This document shows positions 1 through 5,667 of a DNA stretch of 7,676 bases, piece after piece. The translations under genes and the position numbers were made by a program. The notes beneath the pieces are model-generated. The model ran no database searches. It saw only the letters and a program-made list of their open reading frames with translations, and was not told the origin of the DNA. Source of the stretch: Candidatus Aegiribacteria sp. (GTDB lineage Bacteria > Fermentibacterota > Fermentibacteria > Fermentibacterales > JCC-6); assembly GCA_030640155.1 (NCBI GenBank), contig DAOWJX010000015.1, positions 1 to 7,676 on the forward strand. Reading direction: 5' to 3'. The number at the start of each line of letters is the position of its first letter. Within the stretch, counting starts at the first letter, position 1.

Positions 1-690
1 ATCTTCCTGTGTACGCTTGAGATCGCTAATATCGCTAAAGGTTACTATGGTATTGTCGGGTTTTCCTTCCGAGTCTCTTATGAACGACACGCCACAAAGT
101 ACAGTTATTTCTTCTCCGTCTCTGGATGTGATCGTGATCGGAACAGGTGTGGGAACTTCACCCCTGAGAGCGGTTTTGATGGCTTCGATTGCAAGCGGTC
201 TGTCCTCCGGAATAAAAAACTTCTTGCCAATCTCGATCATTTCTTCCCCGAGAAGCTCGCTCATTTCGTAGCTGACCATATTAATCAAAGCCTGGTTGAT
301 GAAGAATATCTTGCCGTCTCGATTTAGCATGAGAAGCCCGGCGTCCATCGCGTTGACTGTATTCGCTACTGCCGCAAGCCGTTCCTGTTCTGCTCTCTTC
401 TTTTTATCAATACTGCTTTTAATAAGCAGAAGGACAAAAATACCAAAACCAAGAATAAAAATCGTCTCAATTGCTGCTTCGCTCAAGTTGACCGGGGTTT
501 GCGGCGCGCCAAGAACGTAATAAGGAATATCCAGTATTTCATTCAGCCACAGAAACACGACAATCACAATGATTGCCAGGGTGACGATAGACAGGATTCC
601 AAAGGAATGAGAGTACTTTCCTGAAAGGGTTTTTCCGTTAAGCTTCCTTCGGATCTTTTCCGATCCCTTACCAGGCTGCTGCGAATCCAT
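1..690 (-). CDS. Membrane-anchored PAS-domain signalling protein, N-terminal 230 residues (runs off the left edge)
   Basis: An open frame without stops runs from ATG at 690 to the left edge, giving 230 codons of an incomplete protein. An in-frame TGA lies about 25 bases upstream of the ATG, and GGAAGAG about 7 bases before the ATG is a usable ribosome site. A basic N-terminus (residues 1-25) is followed by a hydrophobic segment at about 30-49. A short loop of about 25 residues leads to a second hydrophobic segment at about 74-90, then a charged linker (DKKKRAEQERL). Residues about 105-220 read as a PAS fold: LNRDGKIFFINQAL, then the SELLGE helix region, and a closing FSDISDLKR that is typical of a PAC end. 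PAS domains sense ligands or redox state inside the cell. The output domain (kinase, GGDEF or other) lies outside the window, so the class is unknown. The PAS call is firm; everything beyond it is open. Confidence 0.85.
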   Translation of the reverse strand, partial: MDSQQPGKGSEKIRRKLNGKTLSGKYSHSFGILSIVTLAIIVIVVFLWLNEILDIPYYVLGAPQTPVNLSEAAIETIFILGFGIFVLLLIKSSIDKKKRAEQERLAAVANTVNAMDAGLLMLNRDGKIFFINQALINMVSYEMSELLGEEMIEIGKKFFIPEDRPLAIEAIKTALRGEVPTPVPITITSRDGEEITVLCGVSFIRDSEGKPDNTIVTFSDISDLKRTQED

Positions 691-1027
691 AGTTATTCTC
701 TTCCAATATCGTGCTCATAGAAGCCCCCGGTGCTATTAGGAAACTGGATTTCACCATATCGATAACACAGCCCCGGGAACACTCTTCCGCCTCCTGACCA
801 GCCGTAAATCTTTACTTTCAATGACAATACCTATAGCAGCCATGCCCTGTCAATTCCATGATTATCTGATGGCGAATTAGGTCTGAGTCACCAAGATCAT
901 CTGCCAGTATTGGTATGCGGACTATTTCATCACATTGAATAGCTGACTTGATTGTGAAGAAGTGCAACAGTAGTTTTATAGAATATTGTGCAGGGGTTTA
1001 TCGATTCATTTACTGAAGGAGGAGAAT
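691..1027. other. Intergenic region between divergent genes (337 bases)
   Basis: This stretch separates the minus-strand PAS gene from the plus-strand MazG-like gene. Only short unsupported frames occur in it, for example a 19-codon plus-strand frame from 821 with no ribosome site. It should hold both divergent promoters. A candidate for the minus-strand gene is listed separately. For the plus-strand gene, only weak combinations are visible, such as TTGTGA (952-957) with TATAGA (977-982) at a long 19-base spacing. I see no strong hairpin, repeat or RNA gene. Confidence 0.6.
824..853 (-). promoter_or_regulatory. Candidate promoter for the PAS-domain gene
   Basis: On the minus strand a perfect -35 box TTGACA (853-848) stands 18 bases before TATTGT (829-824), which matches the -10 consensus at four of six positions. 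It points toward the ATG at 690 and would leave a leader of about 130 bases. It is a by-eye consensus match only; no operator is evident. Confidence 0.3.
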
Positions 1028-1369
1028 ATGCTCGACAGGTTGCGAGAAAAAATACTGGAATTCCGTGATCTGCGCGACTGGAAGCAATTCCACGACCCCA
1101 AGAATCTAGCTGAAGCAATTTCGATTGAATCGGCAGAACTTCTGGAAAACTTCCTCTGGAAGACAAGTGATGAATCAAGGAATCTCAATGAGAAACAGAA
1201 AATGGCAATAGGAGAGGAAATTGCTGACATAGCAATTTTTCTTACCATTCTCGCTCACGAAATGGAACTTGATATCGAACAGATCGTTAATCGAAAGCTC
1301 GATCTCAATGAAGAAAAATATCCTGTCAACAAATCAAAGGGTTCAGCCGCGAAATACACTGAATTCTAG
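1028..1369 (+). CDS. MazG-like nucleotide pyrophosphohydrolase (dCTPase/RS21-C6 type)
   Basis: This 113-residue protein fits the all-alpha NTP pyrophosphohydrolase family, which cleaves (d)NTPs to the monophosphate and pyrophosphate and is thought to clean up non-canonical or excess nucleotides. The RDWKQFHDPKNLA stretch near residues 16-28 matches the start of the RS21-C6/dCTPase group. Metal-binding acidic pairs are visible as E34-x2-E37 and E64-x2-D67. The C-terminal NRKLDLNEEKYPVNKSKG is the usual family ending. The length is typical of a stand-alone single-domain member. The ATG at 1028 was chosen over an upstream in-frame ATG at 986 because GAAGGAGGAG ends a few bases before it and the family similarity begins there. 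It is a solitary gene converging on a minus-strand neighbour. The exact substrate cannot be read from sequence. Confidence 0.9.
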   Translation: MLDRLREKILEFRDLRDWKQFHDPKNLAEAISIESAELLENFLWKTSDESRNLNEKQKMAIGEEIADIAIFLTILAHEMELDIEQIVNRKLDLNEEKYPVNKSKGSAAKYTEF

Positions 1370-1392
1370 TCCGAGCAAACGATACCGATAAA

Positions 1393-1417
1393 TTAAATAG
1401 TGACAGGCACTATTTAA
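1393..1417 (+). repeat. Palindromic repeat unit 1 of an inverted pair (REP/BIME-like)
   Basis: This unit is a 10-base arm TTAAATAGTG, a 5-base loop ACAGG, and the exact complementary arm CACTATTTAA. All 25 bases recur in reverse complement at 1446-1470. It lies between convergent genes. The asymmetric loop defines its orientation, as in REP sequences. Confidence 0.85.
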
Positions 1418-1441
1418 ATGGTAACCAGGATATAGCCTCCT

Positions 1442-1475
1442 AAAATTAAATAGTGCCTGTCACTATTTAAATTTT
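1442..1475. terminator. Possible bidirectional terminator between convergent genes
   Basis: The second repeat unit extends into a longer AT-rich stem, with AAAA before the left arm and TTTT (1472-1475) after the right arm. This gives a plus-strand hairpin followed by a short T run, 73 bases past the MazG-like stop. On the minus strand the hairpin begins right at the stop codon of the GRAM/PH-like gene (TGA, 1477-1475). The stem is AT-rich, so termination strength is uncertain. The structure may be only a mobile repeat. Confidence 0.4.
1446..1470 (-). repeat. Palindromic repeat unit 2 of an inverted pair (REP/BIME-like)
   Basis: This is an exact reverse-complement copy of the unit at 1393-1417, with loop CCTGT instead of ACAGG, separated from it by 28 bases (1418-1445). 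The pair can form either two small hairpins or one long cruciform. As I recall, palindromes with a GTGACAGGCAC-type core are dispersed in many unrelated bacterial genomes and can accompany REP-associated Y1 transposases. No such transposase is in this window. Confidence 0.85.
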
Positions 1476-1885
1476 CAGCGAGTGACCTGCCACTCCTCCT
1501 CGCCAATCTGAGACAGCCCAATACCGTTGGATAGGAGCACTTCTTTCAACCAGTCCAGAGATCTCTCAAATTTGTCAAGCAGGACAGTAGTCCCGTCAAT
1601 TGCCTTCAGTTCGAGTATTTTTTTATTCTTGAAATAGGTACCTCTGCCAACCTTCAAACCTTCAAGCGGAAGGCTCACAGGTTTACCTTTTACCATCAAC
1701 CTGATCAGAAAACCCAGCTGCATATGAAACGGAGCCATCTTTCCGAGATCAAAATAAATGAACCTCTGATCGGTCACAATGCAACGCGTATAAACAGGAA
1801 ATTTCACTTTCTTTCCCTGAAGCGCATAACGTTTCGAGTCAAGCAGAATATTCTCTCCGGGATTCAGTTCCATTTTGGCAGCCAT
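1475..1885 (-). CDS. Small GRAM/PH-like domain protein of unknown function
   Basis: This 136-residue soluble protein has no signal peptide and no clear membrane span. The N-terminal half, with NPGENILL near residue 8 and CIVTDQRFIYFD near residues 35-46, resembles the start of bacterial PH/GRAM-like folds, where a variant of 'LTNKRLIY' marks a beta-hairpin. A hydrophobic stretch at about 53-65 (FHMQLGFLIRLMV) is too short and mixed for a confident membrane helix. The rest is rich in beta strand, with a final helix around DWLKEVL. The start is well supported: TAAGGAG lies 6 bases before ATG. It follows the secreted TPR gene by about 60 bases on the same strand, and its stop abuts the palindromic repeat. 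Bacterial PH-like domains often bind membranes or proteins, but no role can be assigned here. Confidence 0.75.
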   Translation of the reverse strand: MAAKMELNPGENILLDSKRYALQGKKVKFPVYTRCIVTDQRFIYFDLGKMAPFHMQLGFLIRLMVKGKPVSLPLEGLKVGRGTYFKNKKILELKAIDGTTVLLDKFERSLDWLKEVLLSNGIGLSQIGEEEWQVTR

Positions 1886-1919
1886 ATGATCTCCTTAACC
1901 GGTGAAATACTAGTTACAA

Positions 1920-1949
1920 TTTATGGGGCAACTGTCACAATCATGTCAA
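1920..1949 (-). promoter_or_regulatory. Candidate promoter for the GRAM/PH-like gene
   Basis: On the minus strand TTGACA (1949-1944) overlaps the TGA stop of the upstream TPR gene. It is followed 18 bases later by CATAAA (1925-1920), which matches the -10 consensus at four of six positions. Transcription would start about 28 bases before the ATG at 1885, allowing expression apart from the TPR gene. This is a by-eye match. Confidence 0.3.
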
Positions 1950-2386
1950 TCTGAACCAACGGGACTGTTCTCTCCTGCAATTTCAAGAATTTCCTGAAAT
2001 CTCGGGTCATCCCTGAGGCTGGACAGATCTTCATCCTGCTCAATCCAGGCAGGATCATCGAATCCAGCATCAACTGCTCCCTGAAGCCAGGTAAAGGCTT
2101 CTTCAATATTTCCCTCAAGAGCCTCAAAGCACGCCAGATTGTACTTAACCAGATAGTCCAGGGTCTCTATGGCTTTGAGAGCAATCAGATCTTCAGCATC
2201 CTCCTGAAGAGTCTCTTCGATCATTGCATGAGCCTCAATGAGGGTCTCGTAAGCTCCTTCCGCAAATGTTTCTGTTAAACGATCGAAAGATGCATTCATC
2301 TGCTCACTGATCTCATCCACGGTATACGCCTGAACCGTGCCGATTACAGCAAACATTATCATCGCTGCTGTTGAAAGCAATTTCAT
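1946..2386 (-). CDS. Secreted or periplasmic TPR-containing protein ('TPR end-of-group' type)
   Basis: From ATG at 2386 this is a 146-residue protein. It begins with a signal peptide (MKLLSTAAMIMFAVIGTVQA, cleavage expected near residue 20), so the mature part acts outside the cytoplasm. The mature part is acidic and helical. Residues about 82-109 (YNLACFEALEGN...AFTWLQGAVDAGF) form a TPR-like helix pair. This is followed by DPAWIEQDEDLSSLRDDPRFQEIL, the characteristic ending of TPR end-of-group proteins, in which a counted list of repeats closes with 'LRDDPRF'. The frame is open upstream to an ATG at 2464, but the later start is preferred: it gives a clean signal peptide and has CGGAG 5 bases before it. 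The protein likely acts by protein-protein contact; no catalytic motif is seen. It lies between the hybrid kinase and the GRAM/PH-like gene on the same strand, with a possible promoter of its own. Confidence 0.85.
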   Translation of the reverse strand: MKLLSTAAMIMFAVIGTVQAYTVDEISEQMNASFDRLTETFAEGAYETLIEAHAMIEETLQEDAEDLIALKAIETLDYLVKYNLACFEALEGNIEEAFTWLQGAVDAGFDDPAWIEQDEDLSSLRDDPRFQEILEIAGENSPVGSD

Positions 2387-2446
2387 TTTTACTCCGTTCT
2401 TCTGTTTTTCATTTGAAATCCTGTACGGGACTACTGATTTACATCT

Positions 2447-2475
2447 ATTATACAGCAACAGCATCTATTGTTCCA
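2447..2475 (-). promoter_or_regulatory. Candidate promoter for the secreted TPR protein
   Basis: A perfect -10 box TATAAT lies on the minus strand at 2452-2447, about 60 bases before the ATG at 2386. The matching -35 is weak (TGGAAC at 2475-2470 with 17 spacing, three of six). It sits in the 104-base gap after the hybrid kinase stop, so the TPR gene may be transcribed alone. Confidence 0.4.
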
Positions 2476-2490
2476 GGAATATGGATGTAC

Positions 2491-4647
2491 TTATTGATCC
2501 GGTATATGTGATTCCGGACGTGATTCCGTTCGAAGCCATTTCGCCAGCATTACATGAAGCTCCCGCATTGAAAAGGGTTTGTAAAGAAAATCGTTCATTC
2601 CTGCCTTAAGGCACATAGCACGCTGGTCATCCATAGTATGTCCTGTCATTGCAATGATTGGGATGACAACTCCCCTTTCGCGTAATATTTCAGTTGCCTC
2701 AAGTCCATCCATCACAGGCATCTGTACGTCCATCAGGATCAGGTCGAAGTCTCTTTCCTCGACCATTTCCAATGCCTTACTGCCATTGACAGCCTCTATG
2801 TGTTCAATGTTCAATCGATCAAGGAATCGTCCCGTTATCTCCCTGATAGTATCGATGTCCTCAACGAATAGCACCGGTATGCCGCTAAGGTCAGGGAGAG
2901 CACCATCGGTTGGAGTTATTATCTCCAGCAGTTTCCGATCAGGAATAAGTAACCGTATCCGGAAGAAGAAGGTGCTGCCCACATCAGTGGCACTCTCAAC
3001 CCAGATACCACCTCCCATTCTGTCCACAAGTCTCCTGCAGATAGCCAGGCCGAGACCTGTGCCACCGAATTGTCTTGTAATGTAACCCTCTGCCTGCCGG
3101 AAAGGCTCGAATAGAGAATCATACACCTCAGGCTTGATGCCGATTCCTGTATCTCTTACCGAGAACTCTACTTCTATGGAGGACTCATCCGAAGAAATGA
3201 GAGAAGAAGTCACTGTTACGCTACCTTCCGAGGTGAACTTCGCAGCATTTGATATGAGATTCCGAAATATCTGACCGATTCTGAGCGGATCACCCAGAAG
3301 AATCTGAGGTATTTTCTCATCATGCTCGATCCGCAGTTGAAGACCCTTATCGATCATATCCATCTCGAAGAAGGAAGCAGTCTCTTGCAGGACAACCTCA
3401 AGCTCAAAGGGTATAGATTCGAACTCGACTTTCCCTGCCTCTATTCGAGAATAATCAAGGATATCATTGAGAATACCAAGCAGGGATTCAGAGGCGATAT
3501 GCGCCTTTGTAAGATAGTTCATCTGCTCAGGAGTAAGATCGGTCTCCATAAAAAACTGGAGCATGCCCAGTATAATACTCATGGGAGTCCGTATCTCGTG
3601 ACTCATCATGGCAAGGAAATCACCCTTGGCTTTGTCCGCTGATTCTGCAGCTTCCTTTAATGCAAGAAGTTCGACATTCCGGAGCCGGTAGATTTCAGCC
3701 TCGCGCTCCTTTTCCTGTAACTCGAAATCAGCCCGGATCTGGGTCAGATGCTGATTCTTCTTCTCGGTGAAAATCTCATCCTTCAGCCTGGAGTATTGCC
3801 TGTAGTATTCTAGTGCCTCTTCATAGCATTCGGCTTCCTCGTAGAGAACCGTGAAGCCCTGCAGGAATCGCAGCTTGAGGTCGGGATCATCCATTTCAAC
3901 CGCAATCTTTAAAGACCTGTTCAGATATTCCCTTGCTTTCTGCAAATTACCACCTGTGGACTCGATCTCGGCAAGAACTGATGAAGCAGCGGCTTCCACA
4001 TATAGATTCCCCTCAGCGAGACTGATCTGCATGGCCCGGTTAATGTACTTCAGGGACTCTTCGATGTTTCCCTGCTTGAGATTAACACTACCGCAGTTGA
4101 TTAGAGAAAGAGCCACTTCATCGAGATTCCCAATGTCTTCTCTTATCGAAAGAGACTCGAGGTGGAATTTCAGTGACTTCTCATAATCTTCAGTGTCCTG
4201 GTAGTAGACAGCAAGGTTGTTAAGTGCGGTTGATCTGACAAGTTCGTTTCCAGCTTTCTCTGCTGCGTCGAGAGTCAGCTTCACGTACTTCAGATAGTTT
4301 TCATTATCATGCAGTCGGCTGTAAATAATGCTGAGGTTGTTATAACTTCTTGCAAATGTGGATGTTTCACCGATTTTCCTGCTGATGGAGAGAGACTTGT
4401 GGGCGTTTTTAAGTGCCTTCTCGTAGTCACCCGTAATGCCCCAGTAGATGCTCATTATCAGGTAAGATCTCGACTCTCCGCTCCGATCAGAATGTTCCAG
4501 CGAAAGTTCAAGAGCTTCCTCGACAAGGCAGCGCATTTTCGATTTATCTCTAACACGGAGCATGAAGGACAGATCGAGCAGAGGATTTATCCTCTCCTGT
4601 CCTTCAGCATACTCAAGGATTTTCTCAAGATCCTGAGGTGAATCCAT
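2491..4647 (-). CDS. Soluble TPR-sensor hybrid histidine kinase with C-terminal receiver domain
   Basis: This 718-residue protein has no signal peptide or membrane span and should act in the cytoplasm. Residues about 50-290 are tandem TPR repeats (for example KALKNAHKSLSISRKIG, ALNNLAVYYQDTEDYEKSLKFH), a protein- or peptide-binding sensor array. Residues about 290-345 form a charged coiled-coil linker. The HisKA domain carries the phosphorylated H350 in SHEIRTP. The HATPase shows the N box (NLISNAAKF, N463/N467), G1 (DTGIG, D499) and G2 (GGTGLGL near 528). The receiver spans about 590-710 with acidic pair E596/D597, phosphoacceptor D640 in LMDVQMPVMDG, T668 and K690. Every catalytic residue is present. 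There is no HPt or output domain, so it must pass phosphate to a partner elsewhere or signal through its own receiver. The start is supported by GGGAGGAT just before ATG. It is transcribed divergently from the arsR-dsrE-tusA operon; a regulatory link is possible but not shown. Confidence 0.95.
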   Translation of the reverse strand: MDSPQDLEKILEYAEGQERINPLLDLSFMLRVRDKSKMRCLVEEALELSLEHSDRSGESRSYLIMSIYWGITGDYEKALKNAHKSLSISRKIGETSTFARSYNNLSIIYSRLHDNENYLKYVKLTLDAAEKAGNELVRSTALNNLAVYYQDTEDYEKSLKFHLESLSIREDIGNLDEVALSLINCGSVNLKQGNIEESLKYINRAMQISLAEGNLYVEAAASSVLAEIESTGGNLQKAREYLNRSLKIAVEMDDPDLKLRFLQGFTVLYEEAECYEEALEYYRQYSRLKDEIFTEKKNQHLTQIRADFELQEKEREAEIYRLRNVELLALKEAAESADKAKGDFLAMMSHEIRTPMSIILGMLQFFMETDLTPEQMNYLTKAHIASESLLGILNDILDYSRIEAGKVEFESIPFELEVVLQETASFFEMDMIDKGLQLRIEHDEKIPQILLGDPLRIGQIFRNLISNAAKFTSEGSVTVTSSLISSDESSIEVEFSVRDTGIGIKPEVYDSLFEPFRQAEGYITRQFGGTGLGLAICRRLVDRMGGGIWVESATDVGSTFFFRIRLLIPDRKLLEIITPTDGALPDLSGIPVLFVEDIDTIREITGRFLDRLNIEHIEAVNGSKALEMVEERDFDLILMDVQMPVMDGLEATEILRERGVVIPIIAMTGHTMDDQRAMCLKAGMNDFLYKPFSMRELHVMLAKWLRTESRPESHIPDQ

Positions 4648-4732
4648 CTATCCTCCCACGAATGCCGATGTAGCAGTTCGACTATTAATAACTACTTATT
4701 ATCTGTTTGACGAGGTATCTTCTAAGGTAATT

Positions 4733-4763
4733 CTGCCGCTGCTTTCATAGCAAGGCAGCTTTT
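4733..4763 (+). other. Hairpin with T-rich tail, terminator-like, role unclear
   Basis: CTGCC (4733-4737) pairs with GGCAG (4754-4758). Inside this, TGCT (4740-4743) pairs with AGCA (4749-4752) around a TTCAT loop, with an asymmetric bulge between the stems. A CTTTT tail follows. The shape resembles a weak intrinsic terminator reading rightward, but no gene lies upstream on that strand before the divergent kinase start. It could insulate the sulfur operon from antisense transcription, or be chance. Confidence 0.3.
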
Positions 4764-4834
4764 CGCCATGAACCATCAGGATATACAATCAGCCTTTCGC
4801 ATAAGAATGGGAATAATTAAAGCGGGTACAGAGC

Positions 4835-4863
4835 TTGACAGTAAGTGTTATTTGAAATACGAT
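4835..4863 (+). promoter_or_regulatory. Strong sigma70-type promoter of the arsR-dsrE-tusA-mvhD-hdrA operon
   Basis: A perfect -35 TTGACA (4835-4840), the ideal 17-base spacer and a -10 TACGAT (4858-4863) sit about 60 bases before the arsR-type start codon. Predicted transcription starts near 4870, inside the inverted repeat listed next. This is the best promoter match in the window, consistent with a strong promoter held down by a repressor. Confidence 0.7.
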
Positions 4864-4866
4864 TCC

Positions 4867-4890
4867 ATATTCGAATTTTTGAATATTCAA
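4867..4890. promoter_or_regulatory. Inverted-repeat operator (ATATTC-N8-GAATAT), likely ArsR-family binding site
   Basis: ATATTC (4867-4872) and GAATAT (4881-4886) are exact inverted arms 8 bases apart. A second perfect 12-base palindrome, TTGAATATTCAA, covers 4879-4890, and ATTCGAAT covers 4869-4876. The site directly follows the -10 box and covers the expected transcription start, the usual place for ArsR-type autorepression. The core ATTC-N8-GAAT equals, from memory, the consensus described for the persulfide-responsive SqrR/BigR repressors. Binding by the adjacent regulator is inferred. Confidence 0.65.
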
Positions 4891-4923
4891 TAATTGAACA
4901 ACCGAGAATTGAGACTGGAGTAC

Positions 4924-5283
4924 ATGTCTGACCTGGACAGGTTCGAATCAAAAGCTGAGATACTCAAAGCAATGGCTCATCCTGTCCGTTTGCTGATTCT
5001 TGAAGAACTTGTTAAAAATCCACGGTGCGTTTCTGCTATTCATGAAATACTCGAAGTGCGTCAGCCGAATATTTCCCAGCACCTGACAATACTCCGTAAC
5101 GCAGGTATCGTGGGGTCTCAAAAGGATGGAACATACAGATGCTATTTCCTTATAAAGCCGGGACTGGTTAAAGCAGCGTTCAGTGCTCTTGATACCTACT
5201 GGCCTGAAACAAATATTGATGACGTAAGAAAAAAGTTCAAACTCGCGCTGGAGAAACGACTCCAGCAGGAACAATCCTCCTGA
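4924..5283 (+). CDS. ArsR/SmtB-family winged-helix repressor, candidate sulfane-sulfur sensor
   Basis: This 119-residue protein spans a full ArsR-type winged helix. It opens with LKAMAHPVRLLILEEL (residues 14-29). The recognition-helix region is RQPNISQHLTILRNAGIV (46-63), the wing is KDGTYRCYFL (67-76), and a C-terminal dimer helix follows. The family represses its own operon and releases DNA when metal or thiol chemistry changes the dimer. It has two cysteines, C35 and C73. C35 aligns with the first cysteine of the arsenic-type CVC motif, but the second position is serine (S37), so a normal arsenite site is incomplete. C73 lies in the wing. The ATG at 4924 is preferred over an in-frame TTG at 4894, which falls just beside the operator and has no ribosome site. 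GGAG lies only 3 bases before the ATG. The neighbours, 12 bases downstream, are sulfur-relay genes, suggesting a persulfide, sulfide or thiosulfate signal. Family call firm; ligand inferred. Confidence 0.9.
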   Translation: MSDLDRFESKAEILKAMAHPVRLLILEELVKNPRCVSAIHEILEVRQPNISQHLTILRNAGIVGSQKDGTYRCYFLIKPGLVKAAFSALDTYWPETNIDDVRKKFKLALEKRLQQEQSS

Positions 5284-5295
5284 AAGGAGTAACGA

Positions 5296-5649
5296 ATGGG
5301 AAAAGTCGCAATGATCTGCAACGGCAGCGAAAACAGCAATCTGTACCCCGCATTTATCCTGGGTTCAGCCGCAGCTGCTGCAGGTGATGATGTAGTAATT
5401 TTCTTCACACCCGGTGGTGTTCCGGCGCTCAAGCCGGGCTACCTCGAAAGCATTACCGCTAAAGGCATGCCTGACATGAAAGACCTTCTCGAGGGAGTTA
5501 TGGCTCTTGGTGGCAAACTCATGCTTTGCGAACTCGGTCTTGAAGTACACGACGTTACCGCGGAAGACCTCAGAGATGACCTGGAAATTGGCGGAGCAAC
5601 AAGTTTCATGGCGGATATCAAAGACGCGAAAACAACATTCTCGTTCTAA
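5296..5649 (+). CDS. DsrE/DsrE3-type sulfurtransferase
   Basis: This 117-residue soluble protein belongs to the DsrE/DsrF-like fold (DsrE2/DsrE3 side of the family). The N-terminal pattern KVAMICNGS...YPAFILGSAAAAAGDDVVIFFT matches the usual beta strand, helix and 'FFT' strand. The helix MKDLLEGVMALGGKLMLCELGLEVHDV places C78 where the family keeps its persulfide-carrying cysteine ('iACqMsMdvMG'). IGGATSFMADIKDAKTTFSF matches the 'GGvatFl..a..a...LF' ending. The otherwise common membrane hairpin of DsrE2 is absent, so it should be cytoplasmic. Such proteins hand persulfide or thiosulfonate groups to or from TusA, and a tusA gene starts 18 bases downstream. The start is clear, with AAAGGAG 6 bases before ATG. 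C8 is a second cysteine near the first strand. The direction of sulfur flow (oxidation, reduction or biosynthesis) cannot be told. Confidence 0.88.
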   Translation: MGKVAMICNGSENSNLYPAFILGSAAAAAGDDVVIFFTPGGVPALKPGYLESITAKGMPDMKDLLEGVMALGGKLMLCELGLEVHDVTAEDLRDDLEIGGATSFMADIKDAKTTFSF

Positions 5650-5667
5650 AATTGAAAGGAATCACAA

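Larger units (their letters stand above)
4648..4923. other. Divergent intergenic region between hybrid kinase and the sulfur operon
   Basis: These 276 bases separate minus-strand and plus-strand start codons. The right half holds the promoter and operator of the arsR-led operon (listed separately). For the kinase, only a weak match is visible on the minus strand: GATAAT at 4703-4698 with CTTAGA 17 bases upstream. A hairpin at 4733-4758 is followed by CTTTT. A 41-codon plus-strand frame (4768-4893) lacks a ribosome site and overlaps the promoter, so it is not called a gene. Confidence 0.6.

Noticed and set aside
17..520. Two plus-strand frames (17-271 and 296-520) at the left edge
   Set aside because: They are antisense to the open minus-strand frame encoding two membrane helices and a PAS domain.
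3322..3642. A 106-codon plus-strand frame inside the hybrid kinase gene
   Set aside because: It is the antisense shadow of the HisKA/HATPase region, whose catalytic motifs are intact on the minus strand.
4768..4893. A 41-codon plus-strand frame (MNHQDIQSAF...) between the kinase and the arsR-type gene
   Set aside because: It has no ribosome binding site, contains the operon's promoter and operator, and shows no recognisable protein pattern.
4894..4923. An upstream TTG start for the arsR-type regulator
   Set aside because: It lies directly beside the operator, has no ribosome site, and adds residues not expected for the family. The ATG at 4924 is better, although its GGAG is close.
4924..5283. 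An arsenic-resistance operon led by arsR
   Set aside because: The CVC arsenite site is incomplete (C35, S37), and no arsenate reductase, ArsB or Acr3 gene follows; the neighbours are sulfur-relay genes.
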